Source of the DNA: JADKIH01 sp031417555
Lineage (GTDB): Bacteria; Bacteroidota; Bacteroidia; AKYH767-A; 2013-40CM-41-45
Length of the DNA: 64,000 nucleotides
Assembly: GCA_031417555.1 (NCBI GenBank)
Contig: JANOVV010000087.1
Location: forward strand, 1 to 64,000
Direction of reading: 5' to 3'
The notes beneath the pieces were generated by a model. That model ran no database searches. It had not been told where the DNA came from and worked only from the letters and a program-made list of their open reading frames with translations. The position numbers were made by a program, and so were the translations under genes. Shown piece after piece: positions 26,416-34,431 of the stretch (positions are counted from its first letter, which is position 1; each line of letters begins with the position of its first letter).

Positions 26416-28077
26416 CTATTGATCATGATGGCAAATAACAACTCTTTGCGTTTCCAAATAGGTATTGGAATAAATCTTTAATAAATAAATTCCATTTTTA
26501 AAAACAGAAGTATTCAACATAAATTTATTAGAAGAAAATCCAGATTTGTCAAACAGAATCTTTCCTTCCATATCCAAGAGTTGAATACCAATTGAATTAT
26601 CGACAGGGTTCGCGGAAATATCGATGGTTAAATAATCATCAGCCGGAACAGGATATATTTTAAATAAATTGTTTTTTAAAGTTATTCCAACATTCGTAAC
26701 AACAACCGAATCTGATTTATCAAAAAGTGTTCTCATATAATGTGGATATCCTCCGGGAAATGGATAAATCGTCGGACGTATGGAACTCCAGGAGGAAATA
26801 AATCTATTCCCAATAGCACTTGCCTTAGGATGCGGATGAAGATAATTTGTAATGCTTATATCAATAAATGTATCGTTAAATTGATCTGATAAATTTATCC
26901 AGTGATTAGAATTTTCAAAATTAAAATTCTCTGCACGCGCCCATAATTTCCCACTTATATCATTGAATCCGCAAGCATATAATAAATTATTTTCCGGTGA
27001 AAAATATGCATCAAATTCTCCCGATAAACCTAACCCTGCTGAATCATCGACCGAACCAGCGATCCAATAATTTGAAATGGCAGCCTGCATGTTATACATT
27101 ATTTCAAGATGTTCATTGTTTACTGATCCTGTCGCCTTTTCGACAATTATCGCAACTGATAGTCCTGAACTGTCATTTTTTGCTAATGAATTCTGACAAA
27201 CTATTTTAGGATTGGAAACGCCAAGACTTAAAATTCCAGTTAATGCACTTATATCTATTGGTGGTGTAAATCCGGATGTGATTGTAGAAATATTCCTGCA
27301 ATACTCAATGCCGTATTGCCCAGTATATGTTACATAGTATTTTCCACTGTTTGACTGGGAGATTCCATAACCTATCGAGGGTGTTCCTAAATAACCTGTA
27401 TCTACTAAATAATAATTGTAGTGTGAACTGCTTGTATCAATAGAAAGTAAGCAGACCAAAGAATCCGTTGAAGTACCACTTCCCAAGCCAGTTGAATATA
27501 GAATTGCTACGCTATACCCTATTGTTCCTGATGCCGGATGAAGATAATCAGAGGCTAAACTTATTCCGGTAATCGGACACAAAAAATTTGTTAAATTTAA
27601 AATGAGAGTAGGCAAATATGTGCCAGTCATGCCATCGAAAACATAAACGGCTCCAGTCTCGTATGGATTTCCGATATCGTTCCCTAAAACTGCAACATAA
27701 ATTCTGAGCGAATTTGTGTCGTTTCCCGTAACAAGGATATTTATATCGTCGATATTATTGTGAGCCCCAGTAGATGATCCCAAATCATTCCATGTTACTC
27801 CACTGTCTTTCGATACAACAAATGTTAATCCTGCTCCGGAAGGACTGGTATGCCTGGAAGCTGTAACAATATAAATCCATCCATTGAACGCTACTGCCAA
27901 GTCAGAAATTTGATCATTATAATTGATGTCATCGTGCGCGACCACATCATTACTGAATGTGGACGAGTTTTGAAAATTCAATTCGACTGAGAAAGACAAA
28001 TGAGGGATGAATAAATTAGTGATTATAAATAATAATTTCAAAAAATATTTCATGGTAATTTTGATCTGTGATTTCAC
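26416..28077 (-). CDS. T9SS type A sorting domain protein, exo-sialidase/BNR-like body
   Basis: The frame allows 553 aa, but the start at 28053 (MKYFLKLLFIITNLFIPHLSFS) gives a clean signal peptide and 545 aa. The N-terminal body has FVVSKDSGVTWNDLG, a BNR/Asp-box type motif (S-x-D-x-G-x-x-W), and repeated beta segments about time-stamped values, consistent with a sialidase-type propeller without a provable active site. The final 85 residues are the T9SS sorting domain (FKIYPVPADDYLTID, LDMEGKILFD, KNGIYLLKI). It is isolated between dispersed repeats. Confidence 0.8.
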   Translation of the reverse strand: MKSQIKITMKYFLKLLFIITNLFIPHLSFSVELNFQNSSTFSNDVVAHDDINYNDQISDLAVAFNGWIYIVTASRHTSPSGAGLTFVVSKDSGVTWNDLGSSTGAHNNIDDINILVTGNDTNSLRIYVAVLGNDIGNPYETGAVYVFDGMTGTYLPTLILNLTNFLCPITGISLASDYLHPASGTIGYSVAILYSTGLGSGTSTDSLVCLLSIDTSSSHYNYYLVDTGYLGTPSIGYGISQSNSGKYYVTYTGQYGIEYCRNISTITSGFTPPIDISALTGILSLGVSNPKIVCQNSLAKNDSSGLSVAIIVEKATGSVNNEHLEIMYNMQAAISNYWIAGSVDDSAGLGLSGEFDAYFSPENNLLYACGFNDISGKLWARAENFNFENSNHWINLSDQFNDTFIDISITNYLHPHPKASAIGNRFISSWSSIRPTIYPFPGGYPHYMRTLFDKSDSVVVTNVGITLKNNLFKIYPVPADDYLTIDISANPVDNSIGIQLLDMEGKILFDKSGFSSNKFMLNTSVFKNGIYLLKIYSNTYLETQRVVICHHDQ

Positions 28078-28118
28078 ACTTATTCTTTTACGAAGAATTT
28101 TACGATCTTATCCCCAAC

Positions 28119-28270
28119 TGCGACGGACTTGTCAACCAATTGTCGTTAATTTTCATATCTCAAAACTAATAAATTTTGCTATGCTTCGACGGACATTCGT
28201 CCGTTGTTTTTGAGCTGTGGGTATCCACCCTCCGTTAATGTCTCATCGTCTTTCAATACTTTCGAAATTC
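28119..28270. repeat. Family 1 dispersed repeat, long form copy
   Basis: Starts TGCGACGGACTTGTCAA and carries GTCGTTAATTTTCAT, CTCAAAA, GCTTCGACGGACATT, GTTTTTGAGCTGTG and TCTCATCGTCTTTCAA. The left part resembles the copy at 14539 and the right part the copy at 24738, so it joins the short and long forms of this family. Confidence 0.75.
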
Positions 28271-28309
28271 CAAAATGAAATCCCTTTTCCATAGCGTGCA
28301 AATCAATCT

Positions 28310-28410
28310 ACAGGTTTGCGCTGGCCGGCGAATATTTCCTGAGCAATCCATAGACATTTCCAAACAAGACTTTTCTATGAGTGATTGTTTTGCACCGGTG
28401 ACAGAAAATA
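28310..28410. repeat. Dispersed repeat, family 2, copy 2
   Basis: ACAGGTTTGCGCTGGCCGGCG, then ATTTCCTGAGCAAT, CATAGACATTTCCAAACA, and GTGATTGTTTTGCACCGG. Aligns along its full length with the copies at 26281 and 29558. Confidence 0.8.
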
Positions 28411-28429
28411 AATTCTAAAAAGTTCAGAC

Positions 28430-28634
28430 ATTTTCCGCAGGTAAAATGTTCCAGCGAAACATTCCTTTTGAGTCCAGCGAAACGTGAGCGAAACATTTAA
28501 GTGTCCTAACGGCTTCTAACGACTCCTAATGAAAAGCAAAAGGGCTCATTTTGGCCTAAAGTTACCTAATGAGCCCCTGCCTGCATTGCATTTCGGCAGG
28601 CAGGCTAATGATTTGAAACTTGAGGTCCCGAGCG
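28430..28634 (-). repeat. Duplicate of the tRNA-Cys downstream segment, with a 12-nt tRNA 3' end fragment
   Basis: This copy matches 33001-33195: TTTTCCGCAG, the AGCGAAAC block, a GAAAAGCAAAAGGGCTCATT block, a hairpin with CCTGCCTGCATTG and GGCAGGCAGG, then GAGGTCCCGAGCG. The last 64 bases are identical. Bases 28623-28634 are the last 12 nt of tRNA-Cys (discriminator, acceptor strand and start of the T-stem, read on the minus strand). Beyond 28634 the match to the tRNA decays quickly. There is a 10-base insertion near 28513-28525. Confidence 0.85.
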
Positions 28635-28816
28635 TACTTTGAGCATTTTTACATACTGCTGGTTTGCTTGCAGATGAGAAAGAGAAATTCGTTTAGCGAA
28701 ACGTGAGCGAAACATTTTAGAACATAGAAGTGGTTAAAAGCTCTCAATAACTTAAGTACCTCAACTTTTCCATCGTTTATATTTATAATAAAATGAAAGA
28801 AATTATCAAATATTAA

Positions 28817-28847
28817 TTTTGACAAGGTAATATATTTATTACCTTTG
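28817..28847 (+). promoter_or_regulatory. hicA promoter and operator
   Basis: A -33 TTTTG (28817-28821) and -7 TACCTTTG (28840-28847) are separated by 18 bp, close to the Bacteroidota optimum. Perfect 9-bp arms AAGGTAATA (28824-28832) and TATTACCTT (28837-28845) occupy the spacer and overlap the -7 box. Transcription should begin within a few bases of the ATG at 28852, so the hicA message is probably leaderless. Confidence 0.8.
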
Positions 28848-28851
28848 CCAG

Positions 28852-29037
28852 ATGAAGTACAATGAGTTCCTGCGGCTGCTTAAGAAAGACGGATGGTATG
28901 TTGTAAGGGTGGAAGGCAGTCATCACATCATGTCACACCCGACAAAGAAAGGTACTCTGACTGTACCGGTTCACGGAAGCAAAGAAATCGGGAAAGGGCT
29001 TGCTAATAAGATACTCAAAGCTGCAGGGCTCCGATAA
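28852..29037 (+). CDS. hicA: HicA-like toxin (mRNA interferase)
   Basis: A 61-aa HicA family toxin. The double-stranded RNA-binding-like fold shows as FLRLLKKDGWYVVRVEGSHHIMSHP, with the catalytic His in GSHH (H24 or H25), and TVPVHGSKEIGKGLANKILKAAGL. HicA toxins cut mRNA and tmRNA. It is first in the operon, 49 nt before hicB. The start is set by the near-consensus promoter just upstream. Confidence 0.92.
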   Translation: MKYNEFLRLLKKDGWYVVRVEGSHHIMSHPTKKGTLTVPVHGSKEIGKGLANKILKAAGLR

Positions 29038-29086
29038 AAAATATCAAGCAAATAACCACCATAGGCTTTAAGCAAATCCGAATAAG

Positions 29087-29476
29087 ATGAAAAAGAAAAT
29101 TAAAGTGATTATCGAAAAAACAAGCGATGGATTTTCTGCTTATGCAGAGAAGGTGTCACTCCCTGTTGGTACAATGGGTGATACCATCGAGGAGATTCGT
29201 AAAAACATGATTGAGGCGTTGAATCTTCATTACAAACATCATCATAAATCTGTAATCAAAGAATCCGATTTGGATTTCCAGTTCGATCTCGCTTCCTTTT
29301 TTGCTTATTACAAAGTGATAAACGCTAAAGCACTCGGCGAAAGAATTGGCATGCACCAATCATTACTTGCACAATACATCACCGGGAAAAAGAAACCTTC
29401 TTCACGCCAGGTTGAACGTATCATGGAAGGGATTCAAGAAGTGGCGCATGAACTGCTTAGATTGAAGATTGCCTGA
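29087..29476 (+). CDS. hicB: HicB-like antitoxin with XRE helix-turn-helix
   Basis: A 129-aa antitoxin. The N-terminal 65 residues form the partially degraded RNase H-like HicB fold (IEKTSDGFSAYAEKVSLPVGTMGDTIEEIRKNMIEALNLHY). Residues about 78-128 are an XRE helix-turn-helix (INAKALGERIGMHQSLLAQYITGKKKPSSRQVERIMEGI). It should neutralise HicA and bind the palindrome at 28824-28845. Arrangement and size are standard. Confidence 0.92.
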   Translation: MKKKIKVIIEKTSDGFSAYAEKVSLPVGTMGDTIEEIRKNMIEALNLHYKHHHKSVIKESDLDFQFDLASFFAYYKVINAKALGERIGMHQSLLAQYITGKKKPSSRQVERIMEGIQEVAHELLRLKIA

Positions 29477-29557
29477 GGTGATGTGTTGTTTTATTGATTG
29501 AAACTAAAATTTGTATTTTTTTATTCGATGTTTGATGTAGGAGGTTCAAATAAAACA

Positions 29558-29670
29558 ACAGGTTTTCATTGGCCGCCGGATTTTTCCTGGACAAAACATA
29601 GACGATTCCTGACATGATATATTTACAAGTGATTGTTTCGCACCGGTTTTGGAACTTAGAATGATTTAAC
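29558..29670. repeat. Dispersed repeat, family 2, copy 3
   Basis: ACAGGTTTTCATTGGCCGCCGG, TTTTTCCTGGACA, ACATAGACGATTCCTGACA, ATTTACAAGTGATTGTTTCG and CACCGGTTTTGGAAC. It follows hicB by about 80 bp. Confidence 0.8.
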
Positions 29671-29699
29671 CTCACCAAAAAGTTAAAATGGAACAAAGG

Positions 29700-29862
29700 A
29701 GACTAATCTTGCGAGTTTGCACTTCAGCTCTCGCTCATGGAAGTCGTCGGAGTAAAAGAAAGACTCAGTACTGGGTGCTGAAGTAGAACGACAAATCAGG
29801 TGCAATCAAACTGTGTCGAGGGACTATCGCAACATAATATGATTTTTATGTTGCGTTAGTCC
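29700..29862. other. Structured element with nested inverted repeats and a long hairpin
   Basis: The strongest part is a 17-bp stem with one mismatch: left arm 29821-29837 (starts GGACTATCGC), right arm 29846-29862 (ends GCGTTAGTCC), loop 8 nt. It lies 14 bp past the stop of the minus-strand gene at 29877. Upstream of it, ACTTCAGC (29721-29728) pairs with GCTGAAGT (29777-29784), enclosed by AGTTTG near 29714 and CAAACT near 29807. No coding frame fits. It could be the 3' end structure of the neighbouring mRNA, a small RNA, or a mobile-element end. Confidence 0.5.
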
Positions 29863-29876
29863 TTGAATCTACCTGG

Positions 29877-31565
29877 TTAATATATAATTAATTTTTTATA
29901 AAGAACCTTTTCTTTAGATATTAATTTAATTATATAAAGCCCAGGACAATAATTTAATCCGTAAATATTTAAATTTCCCATCAACTTATTTAACTGAAAC
30001 TCCTGGCCACTCGAATTAATTATTGAAACAAAATATTCATTAATTGTTTCATCGCTAATATTTATTTGCATAAAATCCTTTGCGGGATTCGGATATATCG
30101 AAACTCCTACATTCGGTGTTTCCGTGATGGATGTATTAAACTGAGAAATATTTAAAAGCAATCCGTCCCGTTCATGGACAGGCTGTAATATATTATTTGG
30201 TACGAGATTGAAATTTGAACTCCAAAATATTTCGCCGCCAATGTATATATCCCCTGTTGGACTCGCCACGCCATGCAAATTTTCACTCGCGCTGAAATCC
30301 TGATCTGCAGTAGAGATCAGATAATTTCCGGCTGTATCGAAGCTTGCAAGAAAATCGTTGAAGCCAAATCGAGAAAATGATATAGGGTAATTTGAAAAAT
30401 GAATCGTATCCGAATACTCTCCAAGTAAATATACTTTATTGTCAGCGGAAGTAAATACGCCCATATATTTGCATAAGGATGGCCCTTGTATTGATTGAAC
30501 CCAGATAAAATTTCCGGTTGAATCAACTTTAGCACAAAACGCCCCTGAAAGGCCATTTAACACAATCAGATTTGTATCAAGCCTTAAGGAATCAGAATAG
30601 TAATTCCCAATTATATATGCATTTGAATTATTATCCGGTTCAATAAAATTTCCGTATAGTATACCATTTGTATTTATGTTGCGATTTACTTTGCTCCATT
30701 TCAAATTATCTGCACTATCTAAACTTAGGTAAAAGAAATTCAGAACTGTGTCTGCCGGGAGAATAAGATTATTATGCCAATATACATTTCCCCAATATTC
30801 ACCACAAAAAAATAAATCCCCATTCAAGGCATTTGACAAACTCCAGACTTTACCCGAATCTAATATATTACACTCATGGAAATTTCCTAAAGTATCGAGA
30901 ACTAAAATATACGTTATGAAATTAGAATTCGGCAAATACAATGTAGTATCAGCCATTGCTAAAGAATCGGAACCACATCCTGTAAATATGATTTTTCCAA
31001 AATGATTGTATGAAATATCCCTTGATTCACAAGCATCGTTATTTGAACTTATTGTTTTTGCGAATTTAACATTACCTGAGCTGTCTAATTTTATTAGGAA
31101 GGTCTCATTTGCATCCTTCCCATAGATAGGGATACCATCAATCGAGGCAGTATCTCCAAATGATCCGAGTACATATACATTCGCTTTTTCATCTATTGTA
31201 ATCTTTCTTGCCCCAATACTTAATAGCCCATTCCATGTATCTCCAACTTCACCGATTAATTGCTTCGACCATATCAAATTCCCGGAAGCAGAATATTTCG
31301 CAATAAAACTATTTGCCATCCATCCATCGACAGTATTGCCATTTTGTGCATTGAAAAATACTGGAGGATTTATGCTTGAATAAAAAAATATTCCTAATTC
31401 AAATGTACCACATACATAGGAATTTCCAGCTCCATCAATTGCAATGTCATTTATACAATCATCTTCAACATCTCCCATATTCACTGCCCATCCATTTAAC
31501 TGCTGCGCACCTGAAAAGAAAACGGATAAAAATAAAAAAGGAAATAAATAAATTACTTTTCTCAT
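29877..31565 (-). CDS. T9SS type A sorting domain protein with SBBP-like repeats
   Basis: A 562-aa secreted protein. Signal peptide 1-20. The body carries repeated SBBP-type segments of the form GNxYVxGxF followed by (K/R)YxxxGNxxWxK (IAIDGAGNSYVCGTFE, KYSASGNLIWSKQL, NVYVLGSFGDTASIDG, KVYLLGEYSDTIHFSN), a beta-propeller fold. The last 78 residues are the T9SS sorting domain (SIYPNPAKDFMQI, NSSGQEFQL, PGLYIIKL). It stands next to an IS4 element, 98 bp upstream of its start. Confidence 0.85.
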   Translation of the reverse strand: MRKVIYLFPFLFLSVFFSGAQQLNGWAVNMGDVEDDCINDIAIDGAGNSYVCGTFELGIFFYSSINPPVFFNAQNGNTVDGWMANSFIAKYSASGNLIWSKQLIGEVGDTWNGLLSIGARKITIDEKANVYVLGSFGDTASIDGIPIYGKDANETFLIKLDSSGNVKFAKTISSNNDACESRDISYNHFGKIIFTGCGSDSLAMADTTLYLPNSNFITYILVLDTLGNFHECNILDSGKVWSLSNALNGDLFFCGEYWGNVYWHNNLILPADTVLNFFYLSLDSADNLKWSKVNRNINTNGILYGNFIEPDNNSNAYIIGNYYSDSLRLDTNLIVLNGLSGAFCAKVDSTGNFIWVQSIQGPSLCKYMGVFTSADNKVYLLGEYSDTIHFSNYPISFSRFGFNDFLASFDTAGNYLISTADQDFSASENLHGVASPTGDIYIGGEIFWSSNFNLVPNNILQPVHERDGLLLNISQFNTSITETPNVGVSIYPNPAKDFMQINISDETINEYFVSIINSSGQEFQLNKLMGNLNIYGLNYCPGLYIIKLISKEKVLYKKLIIY

Positions 31566-31654
31566 TTTTTTATTAAAATTTGCGCATATAATAATTTCTG
31601 GAATCTAATAATACAAGATATTCCTTGGAATTTAAATGCAATGAATTAATTCAT

Positions 31655-31663
31655 TAAATATAA
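31655..31663. repeat. IS4 element target-site duplication, left copy
   Basis: TAAATATAA, repeated exactly at 32975-32983 on the other side of the element. Confidence 0.85.
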
Positions 31664-32974
31664 CAATAGTGTCCGGTTATTACTCAAAGATATTCAATTG
31701 ATTACAGACTTGTTCAGTTAAGTTGTTATTTTCATTTTCTTGAAATGCTTGTTTGATGGGCATTTTCTCGAATAAACTAACAGATAGAATTTGTAAAATA
31801 GTGTAGATTGATTTATCGATATGCATTTTCTTCTTCATAATAGCAACAAGTAGATAGATGCTGATAGCAATCCAGACTTGGGTATAAACTGCATTTGCAG
31901 TAGTACCATAAAAAGTTTTTATTCGGAGATGTTGTTTCATCCACCGAAAGAATAACTCAATCTTCCATCTTTCCTTGTATAACGCTGCAATAGTTACCGC
32001 TGCAAGCTTTTGGTTATTGGTAAGAAAGATAAATGTTTTTTCTTTTTCATTATCATGATATTTTATTCTCCGAATTCTATCTGGATAATTTATAGATGCG
32101 TAATGTCCGGTTAGATTGACTAACTGGTCACAAATAATCCCTCGCTTTTTATTAGCTGAATTTGAATAGACTCGTTTGAAGGCGAAGTTTTCCTTTGCCC
32201 TGGTTACAAAAAATGCTTTGGCCTGTTCAATAGCATACAATCTGGAATAATCTATATAGCCTTTGTCCATTACATAAAATGCTCCTGCCTCATAACTCAG
32301 CAAATCAAGCACATTGACATCATGTACATCTCCGCTTGTAATTTCAACAAAAGTTGGAATTGAACCTCGCAGGTCGAGCAGCGTATGAAGTTTTACAGCA
32401 GCCTTGTGTTTACGAAAGTGTGCCCAAGGAAACAAGGTCAAGCACAAGTCAATAGTAGTGCTGTCAAAAGCATAAACCATATTTTTCAACGTCAGAGTGA
32501 AATCATTATCCTCAGCATACAATTGTCTTGCTTGCTCGATGAGTATCTGTGCAAAATCTGCATATATTCTCCAATCGCGATTCTCATTCGCATCCGCCAG
32601 AGTTGAACGGGAGACATTGCTTCGTATTCCTGAATGATAGAGTTTGTTTTTTACAGCACCTAAACATGCTTCAATGTCCCGAAGACTTTCCCTATAAGTT
32701 AGTTGAGCAAAACTCATTACCAGAAATTGTTCCCAACAACTGAACTTTTGAACTTTATAATTTCCTCGGTAACTCCTCACACATTTGTCAAACTCATACT
32801 TAGGCAACAACTCCATGAGTTGAGCAAAAACTGTTTTCCCTTGGTTCATTTTGAAGGATTTATTCCCTCAAAAGTCCAAATCAAATTCAAATCGAAAAAT
32901 CAAAGAACGACACTCAATACCAATATAATCAATACATTTAATATCTTTATCAATTCAACAACCGGACACTATTG
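31664..32974 (-). mobile_element. IS4-family insertion sequence, complete
   Basis: A 1311-bp element with perfect 15-bp terminal inverted repeats CAATAGTGTCCGGTT (31664-31678) and AACCGGACACTATTG (32960-32974), flanked by a 9-bp direct repeat TAAATATAA. The single transposase gene is intact and its stop codon begins 2 bp from the left inverted repeat. Perfect ends and flanks imply recent insertion. Confidence 0.92.
31680..32849 (-). CDS. IS4-family transposase
   Basis: A 389-aa transposase. The N-terminal DUF4372-type region (MNQGKTVFAQLMELLPKY, then QLTYRESLRDIEACL) precedes a DDE_Tnp_1 domain. Catalytic residues fit: D in VYAFDSTTIDL, D in FYVMDKGYIDY, and E in the YREK signature YKERWKIELFFRWMK. 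It has full family length with no stops or frameshifts. It fills the element, which has intact ends, so the element is probably active or recently so. Confidence 0.95.
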   Translation of the reverse strand: MNQGKTVFAQLMELLPKYEFDKCVRSYRGNYKVQKFSCWEQFLVMSFAQLTYRESLRDIEACLGAVKNKLYHSGIRSNVSRSTLADANENRDWRIYADFAQILIEQARQLYAEDNDFTLTLKNMVYAFDSTTIDLCLTLFPWAHFRKHKAAVKLHTLLDLRGSIPTFVEITSGDVHDVNVLDLLSYEAGAFYVMDKGYIDYSRLYAIEQAKAFFVTRAKENFAFKRVYSNSANKKRGIICDQLVNLTGHYASINYPDRIRRIKYHDNEKEKTFIFLTNNQKLAAVTIAALYKERWKIELFFRWMKQHLRIKTFYGTTANAVYTQVWIAISIYLLVAIMKKKMHIDKSIYTILQILSVSLFEKMPIKQAFQENENNNLTEQVCNQLNIFE

Positions 32975-32983
32975 TAAATATAA
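32975..32983. repeat. IS4 element target-site duplication, right copy
   Basis: TAAATATAA, identical to 31655-31663. Confidence 0.85.
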
Positions 32984-33000
32984 CTGAAAAAATTATCCTT

Positions 33001-33183
33001 TTTTTCCGCAGACAAAACCATCCAGCGAAACATTCCTTTTCACTCCAGCGAAACGTCAGCGAAACATGTTTGTGCCCTAACGGCTCCTAATGAAAAGCAA
33101 AAGGGCTCATTTTGGCGTAAAGTTGCCTAATGAGCCCCTGCCTGCATTGCATTTCGGCAGGCAGGCTAATGATTTGAAACTTG
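33001..33183 (-). repeat. tRNA-Cys downstream segment, copy next to the intact tRNA
   Basis: Holds TTTTTCCGCAGAC, three AGCGAAAC units, a GAAAAGCAAAAGGGCTCATT block and a GC-rich hairpin (CCTGCCTGCATTG with GGCAGGCAGG), then joins the tRNA-Cys 3' end. The GGGCTCATT and AATGAGCCC arms also pair. With the tRNA bases up to 33195 it matches 28430-28634. Confidence 0.85.
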
Positions 33184-33254
33184 AGGTCCCGAGCGGATTT
33201 GAACCGCTGTACAAGGTTTTGCAGACCTCTGCCTAACCACTCGGCCACAGGACC
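33184..33254 (-). tRNA. tRNA-Cys (GCA)
   Basis: A 71-nt cloverleaf on the minus strand. Acceptor GGTCCTG pairs with CGGGACC (one G-U). The anticodon loop is TCTGCAAAA with anticodon GCA, and the T-arm is AGCGG-TTCAAAT-CCGCT. The discriminator is U, as expected for tRNA-Cys. CCA is not encoded. The region 33255-33415 downstream in plus orientation has no gene. Confidence 0.95.
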
Positions 33255-33415
33255 TTTTTTCTTGAATCCTTTAAAAATTCCCGTTTTGCAAGTATAAGAA
33301 TTTTGTGTGAAATAATTAAAGAGATTTTGTAATACTGAGAATCTGATTTTAAAGTTACCGGTAATTTTTACCTGAAATCTCTTTAACTAATTTAATGCCT
33401 GATAAACAGCGCTTT

Positions 33416-34390
33416 CTAATCATTCGCAACTACCAGCATTCCGTACTTTAATAGTCGGTTATCCGCGCTTATCACTATCTTGTAAATACCATTTTGCATT
33501 TGATTATCGCTAATTCTTAAAATTGATTCCGTTTCAAACTCCCTATCGATACATACTTTTCCTAATAAATCAAATACCCTAAGTCCTATTCTACTGTATG
33601 TTTTATCCAACTTCACCATGAAAAAATCTTTACTCGGATTAGGATAAACTTCCATTGATAAATTTTCTGCTTCATTGAGTCCGTTTATTAATGGAATACA
33701 ATTGCCGAAGTAATCATCATTTCGACTTGCAAAAAGATTATTATTCAATATAATAAAATCAAGTGTGTCAACTATTTGATCGCCGTTTAAATCTGACAAA
33801 CTATACCCTAATGTATTGTTTTGAAAATCTGCATCCATTATCAGATAATCACTTCCGTCTATCGCTCCATCAAAATTCAAATCTCCACTATAACTTTTTG
33901 CAACACCATTGGAAGTGTCAAAATTGCAACACGTATTCTGTGGTACTGTTAAGTCTATGGAAATTGGAAGACCGCTTATTTCTATCGTACGTGAACTTAA
34001 AAGATGAAATGTGTTTTTGAATTTTACAGAGACTAAATATTTTTGACCATTTAGCGTAGAGGGAATTAAACACGATCCAACACCATTGGTCATAATTATT
34101 GTATAAGAACAAAAAACAGTTTGCCGGGAAGTTGAATCTATCAATCCTATAATTCCTGAATCACAAACCAACGGACTATTTCCCGGGTCAAGAACTGCTA
34201 CCATTTTTCCTGCAGCCTGACGATAAAAACCCTCAGAAAATGCTTTGACACTCAATTGAGTCGATTGAGAAAACAAAACAATTGAATATAAAAATACGGG
34301 CAGAAAACAAAAATTTATTTTTTTTATCATTAAGCAAATATATAATATTATACTTTTGGTTAAATCATTTTCTCTATTTAATACCAACAA
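33416..34390 (-). CDS. T9SS type A sorting domain protein with dockerin-like calcium repeats
   Basis: The likely start is the ATG at 34330 (MIKKINFCFLPVFLYSIVLFSQ), giving a signal peptide and 304 aa. Residues about 160-205 hold two EF-hand/dockerin-like calcium loops, GDLNFDGAIDGSDYLIMD and SDLNGDQIVDTLDFIIL. The last 75 residues are the T9SS sorting domain (SMEVYPNPSKDFFMV, FDLLGKVCID, QNGIYKIVI). The N-terminal domain is a small beta module. It is divergent from the fucosyltransferase gene, about 100 bp between starts. Confidence 0.85.
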   Translation of the reverse strand: MLVLNRENDLTKSIILYICLMIKKINFCFLPVFLYSIVLFSQSTQLSVKAFSEGFYRQAAGKMVAVLDPGNSPLVCDSGIIGLIDSTSRQTVFCSYTIIMTNGVGSCLIPSTLNGQKYLVSVKFKNTFHLLSSRTIEISGLPISIDLTVPQNTCCNFDTSNGVAKSYSGDLNFDGAIDGSDYLIMDADFQNNTLGYSLSDLNGDQIVDTLDFIILNNNLFASRNDDYFGNCIPLINGLNEAENLSMEVYPNPSKDFFMVKLDKTYSRIGLRVFDLLGKVCIDREFETESILRISDNQMQNGIYKIVISADNRLLKYGMLVVAND

Positions 34391-34431
34391 AAGATCTTAC
34401 ATTTCCACAAATTTCTATTTTTAATATTATC

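Noticed and set aside
29457..29696. Minus-strand 79-codon ORF over the family 2 repeat
   Set aside because: It runs through the dispersed repeat and the hicB end; the same frame in the other repeat copies is not conserved.
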